Assembly: GCA_013696265.1 (NCBI GenBank)
Contig: JACCYX010000485.1
Coordinates: 1 to 6,301, forward strand
DNA: 6,301 bases
Reading direction: 5' to 3'
Source: Chloroflexia bacterium
GTDB taxonomy: Bacteria > Chloroflexota > Chloroflexia > Thermomicrobiales > UBA6265
Shown here: piece by piece, positions 1 through 6,301 of the stretch
How positions within the stretch are numbered: position 1 is the stretch's first letter
Layout: each line of letters starts with the position of its first letter
Notes under the pieces: model-generated
The model's database searches: none
What the model saw: only the letters and a program-made list of their open reading frames with translations
What the model was told of the DNA's origin: nothing
Position numbers and translations under genes: made by a program

Positions 1-1
1 C

Positions 2-1036
2 GCCCATTGCATTCGCGCCCAGTTCGGCGAGCCCGACAACATCGCGATGATGGCCGAAAGCCTCGATTTCTACGAGCGTTTCGCCGAGCGATGTGATCTC
101 GATCAATCGCATTCGCCGATCGGCCTCCGCCAGCAGGGCTACCTCTTCGCTTCCACCAAAGCCGCCGACCGGTCCGCGTTCAGCGACCGGATCGAACAAC
201 AGCGCCGGGCGAATCTGGACGATGTGGAATTGCTCGACGGAGACGAAGTACGCCGCCGATGGCCCTGGCTCAGCGATGAGATCCGGATCGCCACCTTCCG
301 CCAGCGGGACGGGTGGATCGAGAGCCACCGCGCCATCGAAGCGATGGCCGCTACCGCCAACGTACCCATCTATCTCGACGTGGCAGTCGAGCGGATCCGG
401 GTCGCGAACGACCGTGCTCAGGGCCTAGAGACGAACCGGGGCTTCATCGCCTCGGACACCGTGATCCTGGCTGCCGGCCCATTCTCGCGGTCGCTCTCGC
501 CCGAGCCGCTGCCGATCGCGTTGTGGCGGCGGCACCGGGTGATCGTCGGCCCCAACCCGAACATTCCCCAGGACGGGCCGGTGACGATCGACGCCAACAC
601 CGGGGCGCACTGGCGACCGCACCAGGGTGGGGCGCTGCTGGCGTGGGCGCAACCGGAACGTGACGTCGAGGCGGTCTGGCCGGGCGAACCCGATCCCGGA
701 TTTCCCGACCTCATCCTGCGAGGCACCAACGGCGTGGGGCGGCTGGCCCCGTTTTGGCTGGAGATAGCCAGAACCATGCATCTGGGGGATATCCAACTCA
801 CGGCGGGCCAGTACACTATGACTCCAGATCATCGGCCGCTGATCGGGCCAGCGGCGGCGACGGAAGGACTCTACCTGCATACCGGGTACAGCGGTCACGG
901 CATCATGGGCAGCCCGTCCGGAGCACGGCTCCTGGCCGACATCATCGTCGATGGCCGAGTGGATGTGAATCCGTTCTCGCCATCCCGGTTCAGCGGCGAC
1001 ACGCCGCCGCCGGATGTCGAGGAAGTCGTCCTTTGA
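2..1036 (+). CDS. FAD-dependent oxidoreductase, DAO family (sarcosine/amino-acid oxidase-like), 5'-truncated by window edge
   Basis: The reading frame is open from base 2 to a TGA at 1034-1036, giving 344 visible residues. An ATG at 47 lies inside the gene, because the residues before it (FGEPDNIAM) match the conserved stretch that follows the FAD site in this family. The N-terminal GxGxxG nucleotide-binding motif must therefore lie upstream of the window. Visible family features are VILAAGPFS near the middle (the second FAD-contacting strand) and the C-terminal block TPDHRPLIGP ... LHTGYSGHGIMGSPSGARLLADII, typical of DAO enzymes such as sarcosine oxidase beta and glycine/D-amino-acid oxidases. 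These enzymes oxidise the C-N bond of an amine or amino acid using FAD. The substrate cannot be read from the sequence. It is the first visible gene of a probable operon, 36 bases before the next gene. The family is secure; the specific function is not. Confidence 0.85.
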   Translation, partial: AHCIRAQFGEPDNIAMMAESLDFYERFAERCDLDQSHSPIGLRQQGYLFASTKAADRSAFSDRIEQQRRANLDDVELLDGDEVRRRWPWLSDEIRIATFRQRDGWIESHRAIEAMAATANVPIYLDVAVERIRVANDRAQGLETNRGFIASDTVILAAGPFSRSLSPEPLPIALWRRHRVIVGPNPNIPQDGPVTIDANTGAHWRPHQGGALLAWAQPERDVEAVWPGEPDPGFPDLILRGTNGVGRLAPFWLEIARTMHLGDIQLTAGQYTMTPDHRPLIGPAAATEGLYLHTGYSGHGIMGSPSGARLLADIIVDGRVDVNPFSPSRFSGDTPPPDVEEVVL

Positions 1037-1059
1037 TCCGCGAACTGAAGCACCTCACC

Positions 1060-1063
1060 GGAG
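1060..1063 (+). promoter_or_regulatory. Ribosome binding site deciding a GTG start
   Basis: GGAG lies 9 bases before the GTG at 1073. In-frame TGA codons at 1034 and 1046 rule out any longer version, and GTG is the first start codon after them, so this site supports a GTG start for the 166-residue protein. Confidence 0.6.
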
Positions 1064-1072
1064 AACGCAAAC

Positions 1073-1573
1073 GTGTCATTTGTCGGATTCCCTTTTCATC
1101 ACGAAGACGCGGAAGAAGCCGCCAACACCCGGATCGAGCAGGACCGGATCGCGCTCGATCCGATTCGCCAATCGCTGGCGGATGCTGGGTTCTACGCCTA
1201 CGGCATGCTCGACGAACAGAACCGGTGGAGCATCGCCGTTGACGACGAGGTCGGACGCGCGAATGTCCGGATCGGCGACGACGGTTACGAGGTCGAATTG
1301 TGGGCCTCATCACCGGGTCTCTACGCCGACGAGGAAAACGAGTGGCGGCGCAAGTCGCGCGCCCGGCTCGCCCGCTTGATGCTGCCGAACATCGCCCGCG
1401 GCTTTCTGGACGCGCATCAGCATGTGGCCTGGGACGAGGTGGACGAGGGTGTGGCGGTATCCGAAACCTACCAGTTGCCCTTCAACCGGACGGGTGATGT
1501 AGGCGAATTCGTGCGGATCCATCTGCCGGAACTCGAGACGGTGCTTGCGAAGATCGAGTCCCAACTCGGCTAA
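1073..1573 (+). CDS. Hypothetical protein, 166 aa, mixed alpha/beta
   Basis: I do not recognise this protein. It starts at GTG with a good Shine-Dalgarno and ends with TAA. It has no signal peptide or membrane segment and is rich in acidic residues, so it is probably cytoplasmic. Reading the pattern gives helix (about residues 20-40, ending LADAGF), strands (YGMLDEQ, RWSIAV, ANVRIG, YEVELWAS), helix (about 90-115, RARLARLMLPNIARGFL), strand (GVAVSETYQLPF) and a C-terminal helix (about 145-166). This alpha-beta-alpha-beta-alpha order resembles the YbjN/type III chaperone-like fold, but that is inference from pattern only. It sits 36 bases after the oxidoreductase and 30 before adenine deaminase, in the same reading frame as both. 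It is likely a real gene: the start, spacing and codon use match its neighbours. It could be an accessory or regulatory factor of the operon. Confidence 0.75.
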   Translation: MSFVGFPFHHEDAEEAANTRIEQDRIALDPIRQSLADAGFYAYGMLDEQNRWSIAVDDEVGRANVRIGDDGYEVELWASSPGLYADEENEWRRKSRARLARLMLPNIARGFLDAHQHVAWDEVDEGVAVSETYQLPFNRTGDVGEFVRIHLPELETVLAKIESQLG

Positions 1574-1603
1574 TCGGACGCGAGACAGGACATCCGCCCC
1601 ACG

Positions 1604-3343
1604 ATGAACGATGCACCCGCCTACACGAACGCTCAAGCCCAGTACTTCAAGTGGCTCTGGCAATGGCGACGCCGGATCGCGATCGCCCAAAGGCTGTACG
1701 AGCCGGCCACCGTGCTCCGGGGCGGGCGAGTACTCAGTGTCTTCACCGGCGAGTTGATCGAGGCCGATGTCGCGATCGACGCGGGGATCATCGCCGGGGT
1801 AGGTGACTATCCTGAGGCACGCGAGATCATCGACGTCTCGGGCCTGATCGTTACCCCGTCGTTCATCGATCCCCACCTGCATCTCGAAAGCACGCTGCTC
1901 TGGCCAACAGAACTGGCGCGCGCCGTGGTTCCGCACGGAACGGGCGCGATCATCACCGACCCGCATGAGATCGCCAACGTGGCCGGCCACTCCGGCGTCG
2001 AGGCATTGCGCGCCGCGACCGTCGGCTTGCCGCTCGACCTCCGGTTCACCGTTCCCTCGTGCGTTCCGGCGAGCCCACACGAAAGCCCGGGCGCGACCTT
2101 CGAACTGGCCGAGATCGAGGCGATGCTGGCCTGGCCCGAAGCCGTGGCGCTGGGCGAGATGATGAACTTTCCCGGCGTGCTCGGGGCCGATCCTGAGATC
2201 GGCGCGAAGATCTGGGCGTCGAACGGGCGTTTTCGCGACGGGCACGCCCCGGCCCTGCGGGGGCCGAAGCTCCAGGCCTACGCCGCCGCTGGAATGAGTT
2301 CCGATCACGAATCGTTCGCGCTGGACGAGGCGCGGGACAAGTTGCGCGCGGGGCTGTTCATCATGATGCGGCAGGGATCGTCGGAAAAGAATCTGATTGA
2401 CCTTCTGCCGCTCGTCAACGACGAAACGTGGCCGCGAATCAGCTTCTGCTCGGACGACCGGGATTGTCACGATCTCACCGCCCACGGGCACGTCGACGAC
2501 ATTCTGCGCACGGCGATCAAGGCCGGACTCGATCCCGTCCGGGCGATCCGGATGGCCACCTGGAATCCGGCCCAGCATTGGCGACTGGACGGGATTGGGG
2601 CGGTCGCCCCCGGCTACCGGGCCAACCTGGCCGTACTTGCCGACCTCCAATCCGTCACGGTCGAACACACGCTGCACAAAGGCAAGCTCGTGGCCAGCGG
2701 AGGCGAACTCGTCGCCGATCCGCCGACGATGGCGGTCCCGGATTTCCTGCGCCAGACCGTCAACGTGGCTCCGATCCAGCTCTCCCACCTGGAGTTGGCG
2801 CCGGACGCGGCGCGCCAGGCGGTGGAACTCATACCAGGCCAGATCGTGACCCGGTTGATCGAGGTCGAGCCCGCCATCGAGAACGACCAGGCAGTAAGTT
2901 CGGTCGAATCCGACCTGTTGAAGCTGGTCTGCGTCGAGCGTCACCAGGCCAGCGGCCGGGTTGGCGTCGGACTGGTTCGAGGCTTCGGGTTAAAGCGTGG
3001 CGCGCTCGCCAGCACGATCGCACACGATGCGCACAACATCATCGCGGTGGGCACGAACGACGCCGACATCCTGGCGGCGATCGCGACGGTTGCCGAATCG
3101 CAGGGCGGCCTGGCGGTCGTTGCCAATCTGGACGTGGTCGCCCACCTGGCGCTCCCGATCGCGGGGCTGGTGTCGGACGCGCCGCTCGGGGAAGTTTCGG
3201 CGGGCTACGCTTCGATCGAAGCGGCGGCGAGGGGGCTGGGCAGCACGCTGCCGAGTCCATTCGGGCAACTCGCGTTCCTGGCCCTGTCCGTCATCCCCGA
3301 GGCGAGAGTCACCGACCGCGGCTTGCTGGACCTTCGGATGTAA
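1604..3343 (+). CDS. ade: Adenine deaminase (adenine aminohydrolase)
   Basis: This 579-residue protein is close to the usual 570-590 of AdeC-type adenine deaminases, which convert adenine to hypoxanthine and ammonia (EC 3.5.4.2) in purine salvage. The order is an N-terminal beta domain with GLIVTPSFIDPHLHLES (metal pair H91 and H93), TDPHEIANV (119-126), GEMMNFPGV with E185, DGHAP with H214, SSDHES with H235, and FCSDDRD with D284. MATWNPAQHWRL and GAVAPGYRANLAVL close the amidohydrolase part, and the C-terminal domain specific to this family runs from about 400 to 579. All the expected metal and active-site positions appear present. The segment after the metal-binding Asp reads DDRDCHDL, where many homologues have DDRHPxDL. 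The ATG at 1604 is chosen by homology of the N-terminus; the nearest Shine-Dalgarno (AGGA, 1587-1590) is rather far at 13 bases. The gene probably belongs to the upstream operon. Confidence 0.95.
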   Translation: MNDAPAYTNAQAQYFKWLWQWRRRIAIAQRLYEPATVLRGGRVLSVFTGELIEADVAIDAGIIAGVGDYPEAREIIDVSGLIVTPSFIDPHLHLESTLLWPTELARAVVPHGTGAIITDPHEIANVAGHSGVEALRAATVGLPLDLRFTVPSCVPASPHESPGATFELAEIEAMLAWPEAVALGEMMNFPGVLGADPEIGAKIWASNGRFRDGHAPALRGPKLQAYAAAGMSSDHESFALDEARDKLRAGLFIMMRQGSSEKNLIDLLPLVNDETWPRISFCSDDRDCHDLTAHGHVDDILRTAIKAGLDPVRAIRMATWNPAQHWRLDGIGAVAPGYRANLAVLADLQSVTVEHTLHKGKLVASGGELVADPPTMAVPDFLRQTVNVAPIQLSHLELAPDAARQAVELIPGQIVTRLIEVEPAIENDQAVSSVESDLLKLVCVERHQASGRVGVGLVRGFGLKRGALASTIAHDAHNIIAVGTNDADILAAIATVAESQGGLAVVANLDVVAHLALPIAGLVSDAPLGEVSAGYASIEAAARGLGSTLPSPFGQLAFLALSVIPEARVTDRGLLDLRM

Positions 3344-3385
3344 TGCGAGACGGACGCTGAGGCAGTTCGGAATTGCAGCCGAGTG

Positions 3386-3604
3386 TGTAGGGGAGGGCTA
3401 GCGAGCCATGAAACCGTCCGACGCGGCGACACGCGGCTCGCGTATGCCCTCCCGCCTGGTTTCGGTGGCGGGTGCGAGGCGACGAACCACGTTGCCGGTC
3501 GCCGCCTGGGAATGATCGCGGTCGTGGCGCCTTGCGGGAGGGCATACGCGGTCAAGAACGGGGCGGCCAAGGTGTCATTCACGGCCCGCTAACCCTCCCC
3601 TACA
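3386..3604. repeat. Nested inverted-repeat element (219 bp), MITE-like or structured RNA
   Basis: The outer arms 3386-3412 and 3578-3604 are complementary over 27 positions with three mismatches (3398/3592, 3404/3586, 3408/3582). The outermost core is GTAGGGGAGGGCTAGCG against CGCTAACCCTCCCCTAC. Inside them, after 26 and 27 unpaired bases, the arms 3439-3455 and 3534-3550 match perfectly over 17 bases (CGCGTATGCCCTCCCGC). The central loop of 78 bases (3456-3533) is GC-rich and can pair further, e.g. GGCGAC 3478-3483 with GTCGCC 3498-3503. No convincing protein is encoded. It could be a non-autonomous transposable element, a REP-doublet-like repeat, or a large RNA hairpin. It fills most of the gap between ade and nadB and might also separate their transcription. 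The structure is directly visible; its nature is unknown. Confidence 0.85.
3439..3550. repeat. Inner perfect inverted repeat, 17-bp arms
   Basis: Arms 3439-3455 and 3534-3550 are exact reverse complements with a 78-base loop. They share the core GCCCTCCC/GGGAGGGC with the outer arms, so the left outer arm can alternatively pair with the left inner arm (8 pairs, 3391-3398 with 3446-3453) and the right inner arm with the right outer arm (7 pairs, 3536-3542 with 3593-3599). Confidence 0.85.
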
Positions 3605-3631
3605 AGATTCGCGAGGCGCATGACAATGAGT

Positions 3632-3660
3632 TTGCCAACTTCTATTCCGGCTGTTATAAA
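3632..3660 (+). promoter_or_regulatory. Sigma-70-like promoter of nadB-folC
   Basis: A -35 box TTGCCA (3632-3637) and a -10 box TATAAA (3655-3660) are separated by 17 bases, in a locally AT-rich stretch that stands out from the GC-rich surroundings. The expected start at about 3667-3668 gives a leader of only about 8 bases before the ATG at 3676. The only weak Shine-Dalgarno (AGG, 3663-3665) would then fall at or before the transcript start. The promoter lies 28 bases past the inverted-repeat element, so the element would not be part of this transcript. Confidence 0.6.
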
Positions 3661-3675
3661 TCAGGCGTCAGATAC

Positions 3676-5337
3676 ATGAACTCAATTGCCTCAGCCCACG
3701 AGGCGCTCCTCGAACCCATTCGCTCCTGGCATCGGGCGGAAACGACCGACGTGCTGGTCATCGGCGCCGGGATCGCGGGCCTGTCGTTCGTCTTGCGCCT
3801 CCCGGAACACCTCCGGGTCGTGGTAGTTACCAAAGGCTCGCTCGGCGAGAGCAACACCTGGTACGCCCAGGGCGGGCTCGCCGCCGCGGTCGGCGCCGAC
3901 GATGATCCCGGATTGCATTTCGCGGACACCATCGCCGCCGGCGCCGACCTGTGCAACGAAGACGCGGTGCGGGAACTTGTCGATGGTGGGCCCGCGGCGG
4001 TACGGTGGCTGATCGAACACGGCACCCGATTCGATGTCGAGGACAACGTGCTCGCGTTGGGCAGAGAAGCCGCCCACAGCCGCAACCGAGTCGTCCACGC
4101 CGGGGGCGACGCGACCGGCGCCGAAATCGAGCGTTCGCTGGTCGCCCAGCTTAGGGTGCGGCCGACGGTCACGATTCTGGATCACACCACGGCGCTCGAT
4201 CTCGTCGTCAGCCCGGATGGATCGTGTGCGGGAGCGATCGTTGTTGGCGAGGCATCGGCGGAGCGCGTCTACCTGGCCGCCGCGACCACCGTGCTCGCCA
4301 ACGGCGGGGCGGGCCAACTCTGGGCGGTGACGTCGAACCCGCCCGGCGCGACCGGCGATGGCATCGCGATGGCGCTGCGGGCGGGAGTCGCGATGGCCGA
4401 CCTCGAGTTCACGCAGTTCCACCCCACGGTCCTCGCGGGTGACGGCCTGGATCCATTCCTGATCACCGAGGCGATCCGTGGCGAGGGTGCCTATCTCCGC
4501 TCGGCGGACGGAGTGCGCTTCATGCCCAACATCCACGAGCTGGCCGAACTCGCCCCGCGGGACATCGTCGCCCGCGCCATCCAGCGGCAGGTTGCCGAGG
4601 ACGGCGGGCGCCCGGTCTTCCTCGATCTTCGACACCTCGACCCCGATATGGTGCGCCGCCGCTTCCCGACAATCGGCGGGCGCCTGGCGACCTATGGGTT
4701 GTCCTTGACCACGAACCTGATTCCGGTGGCTCCCGCCGCCCACTACTTCATGGGCGGCATCGTCGCCGACTCCCAGGGACGAACCTCGATGGACGGTTTG
4801 CTCGCCATCGGCGAGGTTTCGTGCACCGGCGTCCACGGGGCGAACCGCCTCGCCAGCAACTCGCTGCTCGAAGGACTGGTGTTCGGGCTCCGCGCAGCCG
4901 ACTGGATCGCCGCGACTGACCCGCGGCGACCGGCTGGTGCGCCGTTATCCGATTCCCTGGAACGCGGTGATACCGGCACGAGCATCGAAGCCATGAGGGC
5001 GATTCGAGCCAGAATCCAGCAAGTGTTGAGCGTGCATGTGGCCGTGGTCCGCAACGAGACCGGAATGCGGGCAGCACTCGCGGACCTGGACGCGATCGGC
5101 GAGCGGGCAAGAACTATGGACGCCATCGCGGCGATAGAAGTTCGCAACCTCCTGCTCCTCGCGCACGAGGTCACCCGTTCAGCGCTGGCGAGGGAGGAAA
5201 GCCGGGGCGCGCACTTCCGGGACGACTTTCCGGAACGCGATCCGCGACTCGATCATCGACACCAGGTGGTGCACGCATCGTCGGGTGGCGTCGAGCGCCG
5301 GTGCGGCGCCCTCTTGCCACAGGAATCCATTTCATGA
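3676..5337 (+). CDS. nadB: L-aspartate oxidase (quinolinate synthetase B)
   Basis: The enzyme oxidises L-aspartate to iminoaspartate with FAD, the first step of de novo NAD synthesis, feeding quinolinate synthase NadA. At 553 residues it is close to the 540 of E. coli NadB. Seen in order are the FAD motif VLVIGAGIAGLS (GxGxxG 30-35), NTWYAQGGLA (60-69), HSRNRVVHAGGDATG (134-148), FTQFHPTVL, ITEAIRGEGAYL, LAPRDIVARAI, AAHYFMGG and HGANRLASNSLLEG. The residues matching E. coli H244, T259, E260, R290, H351 and R386 are all kept as H249, T264, E265, R295, H356 and R391, a constant offset of five. The C-terminal helical domain ends with RGAHFRDDFPERD plus a tail of about 25 residues. The frame is open upstream to 3472, but the ATG at 3676 places the FAD motif at the usual distance and lies just after a promoter. 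nadA and nadC are not in the window. Confidence 0.96.
   Translation: MNSIASAHEALLEPIRSWHRAETTDVLVIGAGIAGLSFVLRLPEHLRVVVVTKGSLGESNTWYAQGGLAAAVGADDDPGLHFADTIAAGADLCNEDAVRELVDGGPAAVRWLIEHGTRFDVEDNVLALGREAAHSRNRVVHAGGDATGAEIERSLVAQLRVRPTVTILDHTTALDLVVSPDGSCAGAIVVGEASAERVYLAAATTVLANGGAGQLWAVTSNPPGATGDGIAMALRAGVAMADLEFTQFHPTVLAGDGLDPFLITEAIRGEGAYLRSADGVRFMPNIHELAELAPRDIVARAIQRQVAEDGGRPVFLDLRHLDPDMVRRRFPTIGGRLATYGLSLTTNLIPVAPAAHYFMGGIVADSQGRTSMDGLLAIGEVSCTGVHGANRLASNSLLEGLVFGLRAADWIAATDPRRPAGAPLSDSLERGDTGTSIEAMRAIRARIQQVLSVHVAVVRNETGMRAALADLDAIGERARTMDAIAAIEVRNLLLLAHEVTRSALAREESRGAHFRDDFPERDPRLDHRHQVVHASSGGVERRCGALLPQESIS
5321..5324 (+). promoter_or_regulatory. Ribosome binding site of folC inside nadB
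   Basis: AGGA lies 9 bases before the ATG at 5334, within the last codons of nadB. Together with the ATGA overlap it supports translational coupling of folC to nadB. Confidence 0.55.
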
Positions 5338-6301
5338 CCCAGATCACGACCTTCGACGAAGCGCTGGCCGCGATCTGGGAGCGTTCCGGCTACGATCGAG
5401 GCTTCATCAGCAATCCCTTCGCCGGAGATGACGCCGCCCGGCTTGGGCTGGTCCGCACCGCCCGCGTGCTGGACCTGCTCGGCAATCCGGAGCGCGACTA
5501 CCCGATCGTTCACGTCGCTGGCAGCAAGGGCAAAGGCTCGACCGCCAGCTTCATCGACAGCATCCTGCGCGCCACCGGCCAGCGGAGCGGGCGCTTCCTC
5601 TCCCCTCATCTCCACTCGTACCGGGAACGATTCGTCGTCGACAACGTCCTCATTGGCGAAGCGGATTTCACGAAGCTGGTCGCTGACGTTATGTCGTCTG
5701 CCGTCGAGGCGGAACGAGCGGATGCCGCAATCGGCCAGCTCACGGCCTGGGAGATATCGACCGCGATGGCCCTGCTCTGGTTTTCGCGATCAATTTGCGA
5801 CATCGTGGTGATCGAGGTCGGCATGGGCGGCACGCTCGACGCCACCAACGTCATCGAGCCCGCCGCCTCCGTTATCACCACCCTCGACTACGAGCACACG
5901 GCGATCCTGGGCACGACCATGAGGGAGATCGCGTCCAACAAGGCGGGCATCATCAAGCCGGGCCGGCCAGTCGTCTCGGCGGAACAGCCGGTTGACGCCC
6001 GCGAGGTGATCGAAGCGAAAGCGCAAGATGCCAGCGCGCCGCTGTCCTTCGCCAACCGAGACTGGACTGTGACCGGCTCGGACAGGTCGTTCTCGGTTTC
6101 CGGCGCGGGCTGGCGGCATGGCGGCCTTGTCTCATCGCTGATCGGGCCGCATCATGTCGAAAACGCCGGGCTGGCGATCGCCGCCGTTCACGAATTGCGG
6201 AAGTTCAACCTCCTGCCAGATGAGACGATCGACGAATCGGTTCGCCAGGGGATTGGCTCGGCGTTCCTGCCGGGCCGGTTCGAAATCGTGCGCCACCCAT
6301 C
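5334..6301 (+). CDS. folC: Folylpolyglutamate synthase/dihydrofolate synthase, 3'-truncated by window edge
   Basis: The frame stays open from the ATG at 5334 to the right edge, giving 322 of the usual 420-450 residues. FolC joins glutamate to dihydropteroate or to folates using ATP. The motifs follow the family order: P-loop VHVAGSKGKGSTA (59-71), LSPHLHSYRERF (89-100), the Walker B-like IEVGMGGTLDATNVI (160-174), TTLDYEHTAILG with its His, and SNKAGIIKPGRPVV, whose Lys is the usual carbamylated residue. FLPGRFEIV close to the edge matches the (W)PGRxE motif that begins the C-terminal domain. The P-loop reads GSKGKGS where GTNGKGS is more common; the catalytic Gly-Lys-Gly-Ser is intact. The start overlaps the nadB stop as ATGA, so the two are translated together. 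DHFS and FPGS activities cannot be told apart from this portion. Confidence 0.93.
   Translation, partial: MTQITTFDEALAAIWERSGYDRGFISNPFAGDDAARLGLVRTARVLDLLGNPERDYPIVHVAGSKGKGSTASFIDSILRATGQRSGRFLSPHLHSYRERFVVDNVLIGEADFTKLVADVMSSAVEAERADAAIGQLTAWEISTAMALLWFSRSICDIVVIEVGMGGTLDATNVIEPAASVITTLDYEHTAILGTTMREIASNKAGIIKPGRPVVSAEQPVDAREVIEAKAQDASAPLSFANRDWTVTGSDRSFSVSGAGWRHGGLVSSLIGPHHVENAGLAIAAVHELRKFNLLPDETIDESVRQGIGSAFLPGRFEIVRHP

Noticed and set aside
1034..1073. Oxidoreductase and hypothetical gene as one protein split by stop mutations
   Set aside because: They share a frame, but two TGA codons (1034, 1046) lie between them, the oxidoreductase ends at its normal C-terminus, and the second gene has its own Shine-Dalgarno.
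1310..2944. Long open frame of 544 codons on the - strand
   Set aside because: It lies fully antisense to the 166-residue gene and ade, has an Arg/Gly/Asp-rich composition without any recognisable motif, and arises from the GC-rich codon use of ade.
3362..3376. Small hairpin GCAGTT-CGG-AATTGC after ade, possible terminator
   Set aside because: Six pairs including one G-U, a three-base loop and no following T tract; too weak to call an intrinsic terminator.
3205..3582. 125-codon - strand open frame running through the inverted-repeat element
   Set aside because: It overlaps the end of ade and the repeat arms, its residues are translated repeat sequence, and there is no family signature. Short + strand frames in the same gap were rejected for the same reasons.
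3472..3675. N-terminal extension of nadB by 68 codons
   Set aside because: It would start inside the inverted-repeat element and before the promoter, and the extra residues have no counterpart in NadB, whose FAD motif normally lies close to the N-terminus.
3691..4836. 381-codon open frame on the - strand
   Set aside because: Antisense shadow of nadB, low-complexity and without motifs, while nadB itself has all active-site residues.

Overview
The window is GC-rich throughout and very densely coded on the + strand, with strong G/C preference at third codon positions. No codon-level or protein marker fixes the taxon. A GC-rich, free-living bacterium (Chloroflexota is my best guess, at low confidence) would fit the gene set and its compact layout. 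There are five genes, all on +. The first and last are cut by the window edges.

Left block (2-3343): the C-terminal part of a DAO-type FAD-dependent amine/amino-acid oxidoreductase, a 166-residue protein of unknown function, and a full-length adenine deaminase. The three are spaced by 36 and 30 bases with no visible terminator or strong promoter between them, so they are probably one transcript. The theme looks catabolic: oxidation of an amine or imino acid, and salvage or degradation of adenine to hypoxanthine and ammonia.

Middle (3344-3675): a 332-base gap without a credible gene. It holds the most unusual structure of the window, a 219-base element (3386-3604) built from two nested inverted repeats. 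The outer arms of 27 bases have only three mismatches and the inner arms of 17 bases match perfectly. All four arms share a GGGAGGG-type core. Directly after it lies a good sigma-70-like promoter (TTGCCA-17-TATAAA) whose predicted start is only about 8 bases before the nadB ATG.

Right block (3676-6301): nadB (L-aspartate oxidase, first step of de novo NAD synthesis), overlapping by ATGA with folC (folylpolyglutamate/dihydrofolate synthase), which runs off the right edge. The two are probably co-translated and join NAD and folate cofactor synthesis in one unit.

The protein genes are mostly ordinary metabolism. I see no defence system, phage, CRISPR array or RNA gene of a known class. The nested inverted-repeat element is the one feature that standard annotation would leave blank.
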